From positions 6,909,501 to 6,973,500 of the forward strand of contig NZ_CP109599.1 of the NCBI RefSeq assembly GCF_036231945.1: DNA of 64,000 nucleotides. Direction: 5' to 3'. Numbering within the stretch: position 1 is the stretch's first letter; every line of letters starts with the position of its first letter. Under the pieces are notes generated by a model, which was not told the DNA's origin, searched no databases, and saw only the letters and a program-made list of their open reading frames with translations. The translations under genes and the position numbers were made by a program. The stretch is from Streptomyces sp. NBC_01429. Its GTDB lineage: Bacteria; Actinomycetota; Actinomycetes; Streptomycetales; Streptomycetaceae. This document shows, piece after piece, positions 34,892 through 45,661 of the stretch.

Positions 34892-35743
34892 TCAGCCCGC
34901 CGGAGCGTCCTCTTCCTCCTCCTCGGCCCCCTCCTCCGCCCGCTGGACGAACGAGCCCTGCACATCGGCCGGTTCCTCGTCCTCGTCCTCGGCGGACTCG
35001 CGCTGGACCGACTGCACGGACTGCACGGACTGCACGGACTGCACGGACGGGGGCGACGCGGCCGGTGCCGGGACCGCCGTCCGTACCGGATCGGGCACCG
35101 GCGCCGGGCCCGGATCGGCCAGCACCCGGTCGGCGTTGGCGACCGCCTCCCGCTCGAAGCGGTCGGACGGATCGCTCACCCGGATGCCGCCCGGCGCCTC
35201 CGAGCCCTCGACCGGGCCGCTGCGCTGCTGCACCACATGGGTCAGCTCGTGCGCCAGTGTGGTGCGCCCGGCGGGCGAGGACGGGTCGTAGCTGTCGCGC
35301 TGGAAGACCACATGATTGCCGACGGTGTACGCGTGCGCCCCGACGCCCTTCGCGGATTCGTGGGCCGCCGAGTCGGTGTGCACCCGTACGTCGGAGAAGT
35401 CGGCGCCCATGCGGCCCTCCATGTCCGTACGGGTGTCGGTGTCCAGGGGCGAGCCGCCGCCGGAGACCACGTCGTGCACGGGGGAGCGCTCCTCCGCCGC
35501 GGGCTCCGGTGCCTCCTCGGCCGCCTCCCTGCTGAGCACGGCCCCGGCGGCGCTGTTGCCCACCGAGCGTTGCAGGCTCCGCATCCCGGCCGTCCCGACC
35601 ACGTCGGAGCGGCCCGCCACGGCGGCCCTGAACAGCTGAGTGGTCCCTGCCGTGTCCCGCGCCTCGTCGGTCCTCGCGGACCGGAAGGACTCATCGTGCT
35701 CATGCTCGTGGTCGTGCTCCTGGTGCCGCTCGTGTGCGCGCAT
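34892..35743 (-). CDS. CIS-associated DUF4157 (eCIS core domain) protein
   Basis: The 283-residue protein has a His/Asp/Glu-rich start, the motif MRSLQRSVGNSAAGAVLSR (residues 54-72) and the DUF4157 domain with the zinc-peptidase-like HELTH at 165-169 and MEGRMGADFSDVRVHTDS. DUF4157 is a marker of extracellular-type CIS cargo and may help loading. The C-terminus is disordered with a VQS repeat coded by 9-base units (about 35010-35045) and two more VQR motifs. GGAGGAG precedes ATG 35743. Whether it is a free protease, a chaperone or a cargo tag is not known. Confidence 0.92.
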   Translation of the reverse strand: MRAHERHQEHDHEHEHDESFRSARTDEARDTAGTTQLFRAAVAGRSDVVGTAGMRSLQRSVGNSAAGAVLSREAAEEAPEPAAEERSPVHDVVSGGGSPLDTDTRTDMEGRMGADFSDVRVHTDSAAHESAKGVGAHAYTVGNHVVFQRDSYDPSSPAGRTTLAHELTHVVQQRSGPVEGSEAPGGIRVSDPSDRFEREAVANADRVLADPGPAPVPDPVRTAVPAPAASPPSVQSVQSVQSVQSVQRESAEDEDEEPADVQGSFVQRAEEGAEEEEEDAPAG

Positions 35744-35846
35744 TCGCGTCTCCTCCGGACCGTGCCGCTCGCCCTGTTCCGGTCGTTCCTCTCCGCCTTC
35801 CCACCCTGGGGCCGGATTCCACGGACCGTCCAGCCTGCCGCTCCAC

Positions 35847-35872
35847 GGGGCAGGGGCATCGCGCCCTGCCCC
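35847..35872 (-). terminator. 9-base-pair hairpin after the permease gene
   Basis: GGGGCAGGG at 35847-35855 pairs with CCCTGCCCC at 35864-35872 across an 8-base loop. It lies 80 bases beyond the permease stop and upstream of the DUF4157 gene, which it would isolate from the permease transcript. Confidence 0.6.
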
Positions 35873-35951
35873 ATGGGGCAGCCGGCACCGTTCGGGAGGG
35901 CCACGGGGAGCGGGCGGGCGGTGTCAGGAGCGCGGTGTCAGGCGCGGGGAG

Positions 35952-37430
35952 TCACGCGGCGGCCGTCGGCGCGGAGACGCCTCCGTCGCCGCTCGCGCCC
36001 TCGTCCACGTCCCGGACCCCGCCCTCGCCCTCGTCCCGGCGCCGTCCGCGCAGCCACACGTACACCGGGATACCGGCGAACAGGAACAGCACCCCCTGGT
36101 AGACGGCCGCGTACCCGGCGCCCGCGATCAGCCAGAAGGAGAAGGCGAAGGAGAGCGCCGCGACGACGAGATCGCGGGTCAGACCGGCGGGGCGCACCCG
36201 CTCGCGGGAGCCCTTGGCGAGCCAGTAGAGCTGCGCGGCGGCCGACAGCAGATAGGGGACGCAGCCGGTGAACGTGGTGATGAGGACGAGCACCCGGAAG
36301 GTGGCGTCCGGGCCCGCCGCGTAGTTGAGGGCGATCAGGACCGTACCGAGCACCGCGCAGGCGAGCACACCGAAGGTGGGCACCCCGCCCTTGCTCTCGC
36401 GGGCGAACGGCGCCGGGAAGAGCCCGTCGCGGGCCGCGGCGAACGGCATCTGCGCGCTGAGCAGGATCCATCCGTTCAGGCACCCGACCATCGACACGAC
36501 GGCCACCAGCGCGATCACCGTGCCGCCCCAGTGGCCCCCGGTCATCGCGTTGACCGCGTCGGCGAAGGGGGCCCCGGAGCCGGACAGCCGGTCGTGCGGC
36601 ACGAGACCGAAGACGGCGACCGTGCCCAGCAGATAGACCAGCGCGGAGCCCACCGTGCCCAGCACGCTCGCGCGGCCCACGGTGCGCCCGGGGTCGCGGA
36701 CCTCGCCCGCGCTCATGGCGGCGGACTCCACCCCCAGGAAGCTGTAGAGCAGCAGCGCGCCGGAGGCCGCGAGCGCGCCCGGTACGGCCTGGCCGGAGGC
36801 GTTGAAGGGGCCGAAGTTGCCGGTGTCCATGAAGAAGAGCCCGACGGTGGAGACCAGCAGCAGCGGTACGAACTTCAGCACGGTGGAGACGACCTGGACG
36901 GCGCCTATCCACCGGGTGCCCGCGAAGTTCGCGGCGGCGGGAAGCCAGAGGGCGGCCAGCGCGACCGCCGCCTCGACCGGCCGGTTCCCGCCGAACGGCA
37001 GCAGGACGCCCGCGTAGCCGACGACGGCGACGGCGAGCGCCGCGATGCTCACCCACGTCATGGTCCAGTACGACCAGGCGGAGAGGAAGCCGGCGAACTC
37101 GCCGAAGGCGTCACGCGGATACACGTACAGCCCGCCGGTGACCGGGGAACGGCGGGCCAGCTTGCCGAAGAGCAGCGCCAGGAGCACGGCGCCGGCCGAG
37201 ACGACGAGCAGCGCGACCAGACTGACCGTGCCGTACGGGGCGACGGCGGCCGGCAGCGCGAAGACACCGCCGCCGATGATGTTCCCCATCACCAGCGCGG
37301 TCGCGGCGACCGGGCCGAAGCTCCGGCGCCGGGGCGGCGGAGTACCGGGCGCGGCGGTTCCCCGGCGCTCGGCGCGCCGGGTGGTGGGCGGCGCCGGTGG
37401 TGCGGGCGGCGCGGGTTCGGTAGCAGGCAT
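35952..37430 (-). CDS. APC family amino acid permease
   Basis: The 492-residue membrane protein has about 12 spans and the APC signature near the first: ALVMGNIIGGGVFALPAAVA. Motifs SFLGVESAAMSAGEVRDPGR and FPAPFAR also fit antiporter-type members such as those for arginine/ornithine or putrescine/ornithine. It should exchange or import an amino acid or polyamine across the plasma membrane. The N-terminal 35 residues are Pro/Arg-rich. ATG 37430 has no strong ribosome site; an ORF start at 37478 is the alternative. Confidence 0.9.
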   Translation of the reverse strand: MPATEPAPPAPPAPPTTRRAERRGTAAPGTPPPRRRSFGPVAATALVMGNIIGGGVFALPAAVAPYGTVSLVALLVVSAGAVLLALLFGKLARRSPVTGGLYVYPRDAFGEFAGFLSAWSYWTMTWVSIAALAVAVVGYAGVLLPFGGNRPVEAAVALAALWLPAAANFAGTRWIGAVQVVSTVLKFVPLLLVSTVGLFFMDTGNFGPFNASGQAVPGALAASGALLLYSFLGVESAAMSAGEVRDPGRTVGRASVLGTVGSALVYLLGTVAVFGLVPHDRLSGSGAPFADAVNAMTGGHWGGTVIALVAVVSMVGCLNGWILLSAQMPFAAARDGLFPAPFARESKGGVPTFGVLACAVLGTVLIALNYAAGPDATFRVLVLITTFTGCVPYLLSAAAQLYWLAKGSRERVRPAGLTRDLVVAALSFAFSFWLIAGAGYAAVYQGVLFLFAGIPVYVWLRGRRRDEGEGGVRDVDEGASGDGGVSAPTAAA

Positions 37431-37533
37431 AACGCGAGATCGTATGCGCGGGATTTCACCGATCGCCGGGGCGTCCACGCACCGGACATCTCATGAAATA
37501 TGTGTAAAAAGTCGGGCTGACCCGACCGTGTCG

Positions 37534-37704
37534 CTACGCGGCCTTGTCGACGTCGTCGTGCAGGGCCGCGGCCCACTCCAGCAGGAGTACTTCGTACGCC
37601 TCGGCGGGCCACGTCCCGTCGGCCGCGTCGACGAGCGCGCGGATCCGCTCATTGGCCGCGGCGGCGCTGGAGGCCCGGCCTGCGGATGCGGAAGAAGAGG
37701 ACAT
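37534..37704 (-). CDS. Small hypothetical protein, 56 residues
   Basis: The product begins MSSSSASAGRASSAAAANER and continues with two amphipathic helices (IRALVDAADGTWPAEAYEVL, LLEWAAALHDDVDKAA). Codon use is like neighbouring genes (third-position G/C throughout). It lies upstream of the permease in the same direction, 103 bases apart. Similar short acidic helical proteins are seen in Streptomyces, but I do not recognise a family. Confidence 0.65.
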   Translation of the reverse strand: MSSSSASAGRASSAAAANERIRALVDAADGTWPAEAYEVLLLEWAAALHDDVDKAA

Positions 37705-37909
37705 GCGTCAACCCTAGGGCCGGGGGAGTGCGCCGGCGGCCGTTCGGGGAGCGTCCTTGCTCACACTTACACCCCGCGACCGCCCGTATCCGCCCCGTAC
37801 GCCCCGGCCTGCCCGCCGTGCGCCTGCCCGCCGGTCCCTGCCTGCCCGCAGTCCGCCCGTCCGCCCGTGCCCGGCCGCTCCCGCGGGTGTCGGTCGCGGT
37901 GCGGTGCGT

Positions 37910-38464
37910 CTACTCGCAGCCGATTCCGTCTCCGTCGCGGTCGAGGTGCCGTCCGTACCCCGGATCCCCCGCGTGCACGGGGGCGGCACCCGCCGCGCGG
38001 GCGGCGGCGCAGTTCTTGTAATACACGGACCCGCCACTGTCGCTGCCGCCGCTACCGCTACCGCTGCCGCCGGTGTCGCCACCACTGTCGATCGCGGGTT
38101 CCACGGTCACCTTGACGGTCTTCGTCTCGGTGACCGTCGGAGCCGGCTTGGGCTTGGCCGTGACGGTCTCGGTGACCGCGGGCTCGGGCGCGGCGGTTTC
38201 CGTGGTCGTCGCCGTGACGGTCGCCGCCGGGGCGGCTTTCACGCTGGCGGCTTTCTCCGCCTGGGCCGGATCGTCGGCCGCTCCTATGCCGACGCCCATG
38301 AAGAACAGGAGGCCCGCGGCCGGGAGGAGTACGCGCTTGCGAGTCCACTTCGGGCGGCCCCCGGGCGGCACGGGCGCGACATACGGGTTCGTGGCCGCCT
38401 GGGGTGGCTGCCCCCAAGGCGGCCGGCCCCAGGGCGGCGGCTGTGGCGGCGGATTGTGTGACAT
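37910..38464 (-). CDS. Membrane-anchored excalibur domain protein
   Basis: The 184-residue protein has a Pro-rich cytoplasmic start, one hydrophobic segment near residues 45-63 (RVLLPAAGLLFFMGVGIGAA), a Thr/Val/Ala/Pro linker, and a C-terminal excalibur domain (YYKNCAAARAAGAAPVHAGD, DRDGDGIGCE). The excalibur motif has a calcium-loop-like DxDxDG and two Cys, and is found on the outside of actinobacteria. Role unknown; cell-envelope function is likely. No clear operon partner. Confidence 0.9.
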   Translation of the reverse strand: MSHNPPPQPPPWGRPPWGQPPQAATNPYVAPVPPGGRPKWTRKRVLLPAAGLLFFMGVGIGAADDPAQAEKAASVKAAPAATVTATTTETAAPEPAVTETVTAKPKPAPTVTETKTVKVTVEPAIDSGGDTGGSGSGSGGSDSGGSVYYKNCAAARAAGAAPVHAGDPGYGRHLDRDGDGIGCE

Positions 38465-38629
38465 GAGTCCCCCCGAGGTGGTTCGTGAGCGATGACCGTA
38501 ACGGGCGATGTAGGGGGAGCGTCACGGATGTGCGCGGGTAGTGACCAAGCTGTGACCAAGAGGTGCGGGCATCGGTGTGGCGAGCGCGCGGCTCGTCGGC
38601 GGCATGACCGGCATGACCGGCATGGGGGC

Positions 38630-38670
38630 GCCGGGAACGGCGGAGGCCCCCGCCGTTCCCGGCGGGGGCC
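38630..38670 (-). terminator. Two overlapping alternative hairpins after csbD-like gene
   Basis: A 14-base-pair stem pairs 38630-38643 with 38650-38663 across 6 bases. A second, 10-base-pair stem pairs 38645-38654 with 38661-38670 across 6 bases. The two cannot form together. They lie 30 bases beyond the stop of the CsbD-like gene, so the simple reading is a terminator; the shared arm also allows a switch. Confidence 0.65.
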
Positions 38671-38699
38671 TGCCTGTGGACGGCCTCGGTTGGACGGCC

Positions 38700-38873
38700 T
38701 CAGTCCTTGTCGCCCATGGAGTCCTTCATGCCCTTGGCGCGGTCCATGGCGTCCTTCGCCTTGCCCTTGGCCTGGTCGGTCTTGCCCTCGGCTTCCTTGC
38801 GCCGGTCGCCGGTGACCTTTCCCGTCATTTCCTTGGCCTTGCCTTTGGCCTTGTCCATCGGGCTGTCGCTCAT
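38700..38873 (-). CDS. CsbD family stress protein
   Basis: The 57-residue hydrophilic protein is rich in Lys, Asp, Glu and Gly with the CsbD pattern (DKAKGKAKEMTGKVTGDRRK, EAEGKTDQAKGKAKD). CsbD proteins are general-stress, sigma-B-type regulated proteins of unknown mechanism, likely unfolded alone. GAGGAG lies upstream of ATG 38873. Confidence 0.92.
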   Translation of the reverse strand: MSDSPMDKAKGKAKEMTGKVTGDRRKEAEGKTDQAKGKAKDAMDRAKGMKDSMGDKD

Positions 38874-39014
38874 TGCGGCTCCTCGGTGGTGCGGAATGCA
38901 GACCATTCCAAACTAGGACGCATATGGCGTTCGCGCCTGGTGGGAGCGGAACGCCCCCGGTCGTCCGCCCCTCACTCCTCGCCCCCGGCCGCCCGCCCCG
39001 GACGGCGGGGGTGC

Positions 39015-39887
39015 TCAGCCGGACGACTCGCCCGCGTGCGGGCTCAGGGTGTCCGTACCGACCAGGACGAACAGGGCGATGCCCAGGAGTACCCGGTAGA
39101 TCACGAACGGCATGAAGCTCCTGGTCGTGATGAAGCGCATGAACCATGCGATGACGGCATATCCCACCGCGAACGCGATGACCGTCGCGAACACGGTCGG
39201 ACCCCACGAGACGTGACCGTCGCCCGCGTCCTTCAGCTCGAACGCCCCGGAGGCGAGCACCGCCGGGATCGCGAGGAGGAACGAGTAGCGCGCCGCCGCC
39301 TCCCGGGTGTAGCCCATCAGCAGACCGCCGCTGATCGTGGCCCCGGAGCGCGATACGCCCGGTACGAGGGCCAGCGCCTGGCAGAAGCCGAAGATCAGGC
39401 CGTCCTTGACGCTCAGGTCCTTGAGCGACTTGCGCTCCCGGCCCGCCCGGTGCTTGCCGCCGGTCTCGTCGCGGGCCGCCAGCCGGTCCGCGACGCCGAG
39501 GACGACGCCCATCACGATCAGGGTGACGGCGATCAGGCGCAGATCGCGGAACGGGCCGTTGATCTGGTCCTTCAGTGTGATGCCGAGGACGCCGATCGGG
39601 ATCGAGCCGACGATGACCAGCCAGCCCATCCGGGCATCGTGGTCGCGGCGCATCTCCTTGTTCGTCAGCGAGCGGAACCACGCGGAGACGATCCGCGCGA
39701 TGTCCTTCCTGAAATAGATCAGGACGGCCGCCTCCGTGCCGATCTGGGTGACCGCCGTGAACGCCGCACCCGGGTCCTGCCAGCCGGCGAACGCGGCGGT
39801 CAGCCGCAGATGGGCGCTGGAGGAGATGGGCAGGAACTCGGTCAGTCCCTGAACGAGCCCGAGGACGAAAGATTCGAACCAAGACAT
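39015..39887 (-). CDS. uppP: Undecaprenyl-diphosphatase
   Basis: UppP (BacA) removes a phosphate from undecaprenyl diphosphate to recycle the lipid carrier of cell wall synthesis, at the membrane; high expression gives bacitracin tolerance. The 290-residue protein has about eight spans, the N-terminal active-site region GLVQGLTEFLPISSSAHLRL and the second motif ALVPGVSRSGATI. ATG 39887 is the family-typical start (MSWFESFVLG); an in-frame ATG at 39902 would add 5 residues. Neither has a clear ribosome site. Confidence 0.95.
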   Translation of the reverse strand: MSWFESFVLGLVQGLTEFLPISSSAHLRLTAAFAGWQDPGAAFTAVTQIGTEAAVLIYFRKDIARIVSAWFRSLTNKEMRRDHDARMGWLVIVGSIPIGVLGITLKDQINGPFRDLRLIAVTLIVMGVVLGVADRLAARDETGGKHRAGRERKSLKDLSVKDGLIFGFCQALALVPGVSRSGATISGGLLMGYTREAAARYSFLLAIPAVLASGAFELKDAGDGHVSWGPTVFATVIAFAVGYAVIAWFMRFITTRSFMPFVIYRVLLGIALFVLVGTDTLSPHAGESSG

Positions 39888-39940
39888 GAGGTGGTACGCC
39901 ATCCAAGGGTGTTCATGCACCGGCCGCCGAAGGCGCGGTG

Positions 39941-40006
39941 ACGGGTGACGGTGACGGTGAAACGGGTGACGGGGACGGTGACGGTGAAACGGGGACGGTG
40001 ACGGAT
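39941..40006. repeat. Direct repeats upstream of uppP
   Basis: The 20-base sequence gacggtgacggtgaaacggg occurs at 39947-39966 and again at 39974-39993, with further copies of the 6-base unit gtgacg around them. They lie in the 538-base gap between uppP and mutA (39888-40425). The remaining gap shows only a hairpin (40208-40232) and the mutA promoter. Confidence 0.8.
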
Positions 40007-40207
40007 CGGGGCTTGCGGGTGGGGCGCTTCGGAGCGTTTCGAAGCGCGTCGAAGCACCCGAAGCGTGTCGTGTCGGGCGGGCCGTCGACATGGCGCCGAT
40101 GTGATGGCGGTCACGTTTTGGGCAGGGGAAGCGTAGCGCTCGAGGGTTACGGGACGGTGGCACACACCTGAACGCCATGGGGTCCCACTAGGGGGTTCCC
40201 CTGATCC

Positions 40208-40232
40208 GGCGGCCCGCGCCGCACGGGCCGCC
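40208..40232. other. Hairpin in the uppP-mutA gap
   Basis: GGCGGCCCG at 40208-40216 pairs perfectly with CGGGCCGCC at 40224-40232. No gene ends nearby (both flanking genes start from this gap), so it is not an obvious terminator; it may belong to a leader or to an unseen small RNA. Confidence 0.4.
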
Positions 40233-40412
40233 GACGGGTCGGGGCCCGCGCCGCGCTGGTGACACGCCCGGCCCGGCCCGGCCCGCACCGGGACCGCCCA
40301 CCCCCCTATCCCGACCCCTGCCGCACGGCGCGCCGCGGGCGCTACCGCGCGGGTTTTCCGGCGAGTTGTAGGTCACAGCGACGCGCCCTGCTGCGCCGTG
40401 TTCCGGCTGCCC

Positions 40413-40425
40413 TAACATCTGGGCC
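40413..40425 (+). promoter_or_regulatory. Leaderless promoter -10 for mutA
   Basis: TAACAT at 40413-40418 lies 7 bases before ATG 40426, and no ribosome site precedes the ATG. In Streptomyces this spacing means transcription starts at the A of the start codon. No B12 riboswitch was recognised in the upstream 200 bases. Confidence 0.6.
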
Positions 40426-42314
40426 ATGACGGTCCTGCCTGATGACGGGCTATCCCTGGCAGCAGAGTTCCCCGACGCGACCCGAGAACAGTGGCAGAGC
40501 CTGGTGTCAGGCGTGCTGCGCAAGTCCGGCCGGGACGTCGAAGGTCCGGCCGCCGAGGAGGCACTCTCCACGAAGCTTCAGGACGGGATGGTCACCCGTC
40601 CGCTGTACACCGCCGACGACATTGCCGACGACGCCTCGGCCGCGCCCGGATATCCCGGCTTCGCACCCTTCACCCGGGGCGGCAGGCCGGAGGGGAGCGC
40701 GGTCACCGGCTGGGACGTACGCCAGCGCCACGCGGGCACCGACCCGGCGCGCGTCAACGAGGCCGTGCTCGCCGATCTGGAGACCGGCGTCACCTCCCTG
40801 TGGCTGGCCGTCGGCGACGCCGGTGTGCCGGTGTCCGCACTGTCCACCGTGCTCGACGGGGTCTATCTCGACCTGGCGCCCGTCGCCCTTGACGCCGGTG
40901 CGGAATTCGCCCCCGCCGCACGCGAGTTGCTCCGGCTCTACGACGAGCGCGGCGTCCCCCGCCATGCCGCGCACGGCACCCTCGGCGCCGACCCGGTCGG
41001 CCAACTCGCCCGTACGGGACGGGAGAACGCCGATGCCACCGGCAGCGCCGCCGAACTCGCCGCGCTCTGCGCCCGGGAGTACCCCGGCCTGCGCGCCATC
41101 GCCGTGGACGCCCTGCCCTACCACGACGCCGGCGCCTCCGACGCGCAGGAACTGGGCTGCTCCCTGGCGACCGGCGTCGGCTGGCTGCGCGACCTCACCG
41201 ACGCCGGGCTCTCCGTCGAAGACGCCTGCGGACAGCTCGAATTCCGCTACGCCGCCACCGCCGACCAGTTCCTCACGATCGCCAAACTCCGCGCCGCGAG
41301 AAGGCTCTGGGCCCGCGTCGCCGAGGTCTGCGGCGCGCCCGCCGCCGTCGCAGCGCAGCGCCAGCACGCGGTGACCTCGGCGGTGATGATGACCCGCCGC
41401 GACCCCTGGGTGAACATGCTGCGCACCACGGTCGCCTCGCTGGCCGCCGGGGTGGGCGGCGCCGACGCCGTCACCGTACTGCCCTTCGACCACGCGCTCG
41501 GGCTGTCCGACGCCTTCGCCCGCAGGATCGCCCGCAACACCTCCACCATCCTGCTGGAGGAGTCCCACCTCGGCCGGGTCATCGACCCGGCGGGCGGCTC
41601 CTGGTACGTGGAGCGGCTCACCGATGAACTCGCCCACGCGGCCTGGGCATGGTTCCAGGAGATCGAACGCGCCGGCGGCCAGCGCGCCGCCCTGCGCGCG
41701 GGCCTCGTCGGCGAACGGCTCGCGGCCACCTGGGCCGAGCGCTCCGGCAAGCTGGCCAGCCGCCGCGAACCCATCACCGGCGTCAGCGAGTTCCCCCAGC
41801 TCGCCCAGGCCCCCGTCGAGCGCGAGGCGGCCCCAGCGCCACCGGGCGGCGGACTGCCGTCCGTCCACCGCGACGACGCCTACGAGGCGCTGCGCGCCCG
41901 CTCCGACGCCCATCTCGCGGCCACCGGCGCCCGCCCCCGGGTCTTCCTCGCCGCGCTCGGACCCGCCGCCGCCCACACGGCGCGCGCCGGGTTCGCCGCC
42001 GGTCTCTTCCAGGCCGGTGGGATCGAACCCGTACACGACCCGGTGACCGTCGACGCGGACACCGCCGCCGACGCCTTCACCCGCAGCGGCGCCACCGTCG
42101 CCTGCCTCTGTTCCAGCGACGCGCTCTACGCCGAGGGCGCGGCGCCCGTCGCCGAAGCCCTCAAGTCGGCAGGTGCGCTGAGGGTGTTCCTCGCCGGCAA
42201 GCCGGGCGACCAACGCGATACGTACCTACGGGCCGGAGTCGACGAGTTCGTCGTCGCGGGCGGCGACGCGATCGCCGTCCTCACCTCCGTCCTCGACCGG
42301 ATGGGAGTGGCGTG

Positions 42315-42315
<1 letters not shown>
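40426..42315 (+). CDS. mutA: Methylmalonyl-CoA mutase, small (beta) subunit
   Basis: The 629-residue protein is the non-catalytic partner of the heterodimeric B12 enzyme that interconverts succinyl-CoA and (R)-methylmalonyl-CoA, supplying extender units for polyketides and taking up propionate carbon. It retains the mutase barrel (AGGSWYVERL, AKLRAARRLWARV) but lacks the cobalt-binding DxHxxG motif in its C-terminal domain, as expected for MutA. It overlaps mutB as TGATG. See the leaderless promoter upstream. Confidence 0.95.
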
Positions 42316-44582
<2,267 letters not shown>

Positions 44583-44586
44583 GCGC

Positions 44587-45615
44587 GTGCCGCCCCGTAT
44601 CGACCTCGACAGCTACGCGAAGGGCGTCCTGGACGGCTCGCGCTCGTACATCGCGCGCGCCGTCACCCTCGTGGAGTCCACCCGCCCCGACCACCGCCGG
44701 CTCGCCCAGCGGCTGCTGACCGAGCTGCTGCCGTACTCGGGCAGGGCCCGCAGGATCGGCATCAGCGGGGTCCCCGGCGTCGGCAAGTCCACCTTCATCG
44801 ACGCGCTGGGCACCCTGCTGACCGGTCTCGGCCACCGCGTCGCCGTCCTGGCCGTCGACCCGTCCTCCAGCAGGACCGGCGGCTCCATCCTCGGCGACAA
44901 GACCCGGATGGAGCGCCTCGCGGTCGACCCGGCCGCCTTCGTCAGGCCCTCGCCGACGGCGGGCACGCTGGGCGGGGTGGCCAAGGCGACCCGCGAGACC
45001 ATCATCGTGATGGAGGCCGCCGGATACGACGTGGTGCTCGTCGAGACCGTCGGCGTCGGACAGTCCGAGACGGCCGTCGCCAACATGGTCGACTCCTTCC
45101 TCCTGCTCACGCTCGCCCGCACCGGCGACCAGCTCCAGGGCATCAAGAAGGGCGTCCTCGAACTGGCCGACGTCATCGCCGTCAACAAGGCCGACGGTCC
45201 GCACGAACGCGACGCCAGGTCCGCCGCGCGCGAACTCGCGGGCGCGCTGCGGCTGATGCACCCGGTCGACGCGGCCTGGACACCCCCCGTGCTCAGTTGC
45301 AGCGCGCGCGAGGGCAGCGGGCTCGACACGGTCTGGGCCCGGCTGGAACAGCACCGCGAGATCCTCGAAGCGGACGGCCGCCTCGCGCGCAAGCGCGGCG
45401 ACCAGCAGGTCGACTGGGTCTGGACCATGGTCCGCGACCACCTCCTGGACCTGCTGGGCCACCATCCGGGAGTGCGGGAGCTGGCGCCCGCGCTGGAACG
45501 GGAGGTACGGGACGGGAAGCTGACCGCGACGACGGCCGCGGAGCGGCTGATCGGAGCGCTCGCGCTGCCGCCCCTGCCCCCGGACCCGCGCTCGGCCCCG
45601 GGCAGAACCCGGTAG
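44587..45615 (+). CDS. meaB: Methylmalonyl-CoA mutase-associated GTPase MeaB
   Basis: The 342-residue G3E GTPase guards the mutase by gating delivery of adenosylcobalamin and removal of damaged cofactor. Walker A GVPGVGKS lies at residues 61-68, with VLAVDPSSSRTGGSILGDKT, an ETVGVGQSE switch and NKADG for guanine binding. GTG 44587 follows the mutB stop by 4 bases, so it is the third gene of the operon. Confidence 0.95.
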   Translation: MPPRIDLDSYAKGVLDGSRSYIARAVTLVESTRPDHRRLAQRLLTELLPYSGRARRIGISGVPGVGKSTFIDALGTLLTGLGHRVAVLAVDPSSSRTGGSILGDKTRMERLAVDPAAFVRPSPTAGTLGGVAKATRETIIVMEAAGYDVVLVETVGVGQSETAVANMVDSFLLLTLARTGDQLQGIKKGVLELADVIAVNKADGPHERDARSAARELAGALRLMHPVDAAWTPPVLSCSAREGSGLDTVWARLEQHREILEADGRLARKRGDQQVDWVWTMVRDHLLDLLGHHPGVRELAPALEREVRDGKLTATTAAERLIGALALPPLPPDPRSAPGRTR

Positions 45616-45661
45616 GCCGTTGCCGGGACCGCGCGCACACGGACCGCGCATACTGGGCCGC

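Noticed and set aside
8268..35743. Prophage
   Set aside because: No capsid, portal, terminase, integrase or lysis genes; presence of AAA+ ATPase, DUF4255 and DUF4157 genes indicates a CIS.
37705..37909. Coding region between the 56-residue gene and the excalibur gene
   Set aside because: Only a C-rich stretch with ccgcccg-like repeats; frames there have no start with ribosome site.
40196..40425. Cobalamin riboswitch upstream of mutA
   Set aside because: The gap is GC-rich with a hairpin, but no B12-box-like sequence could be recognised and the gene appears leaderless.
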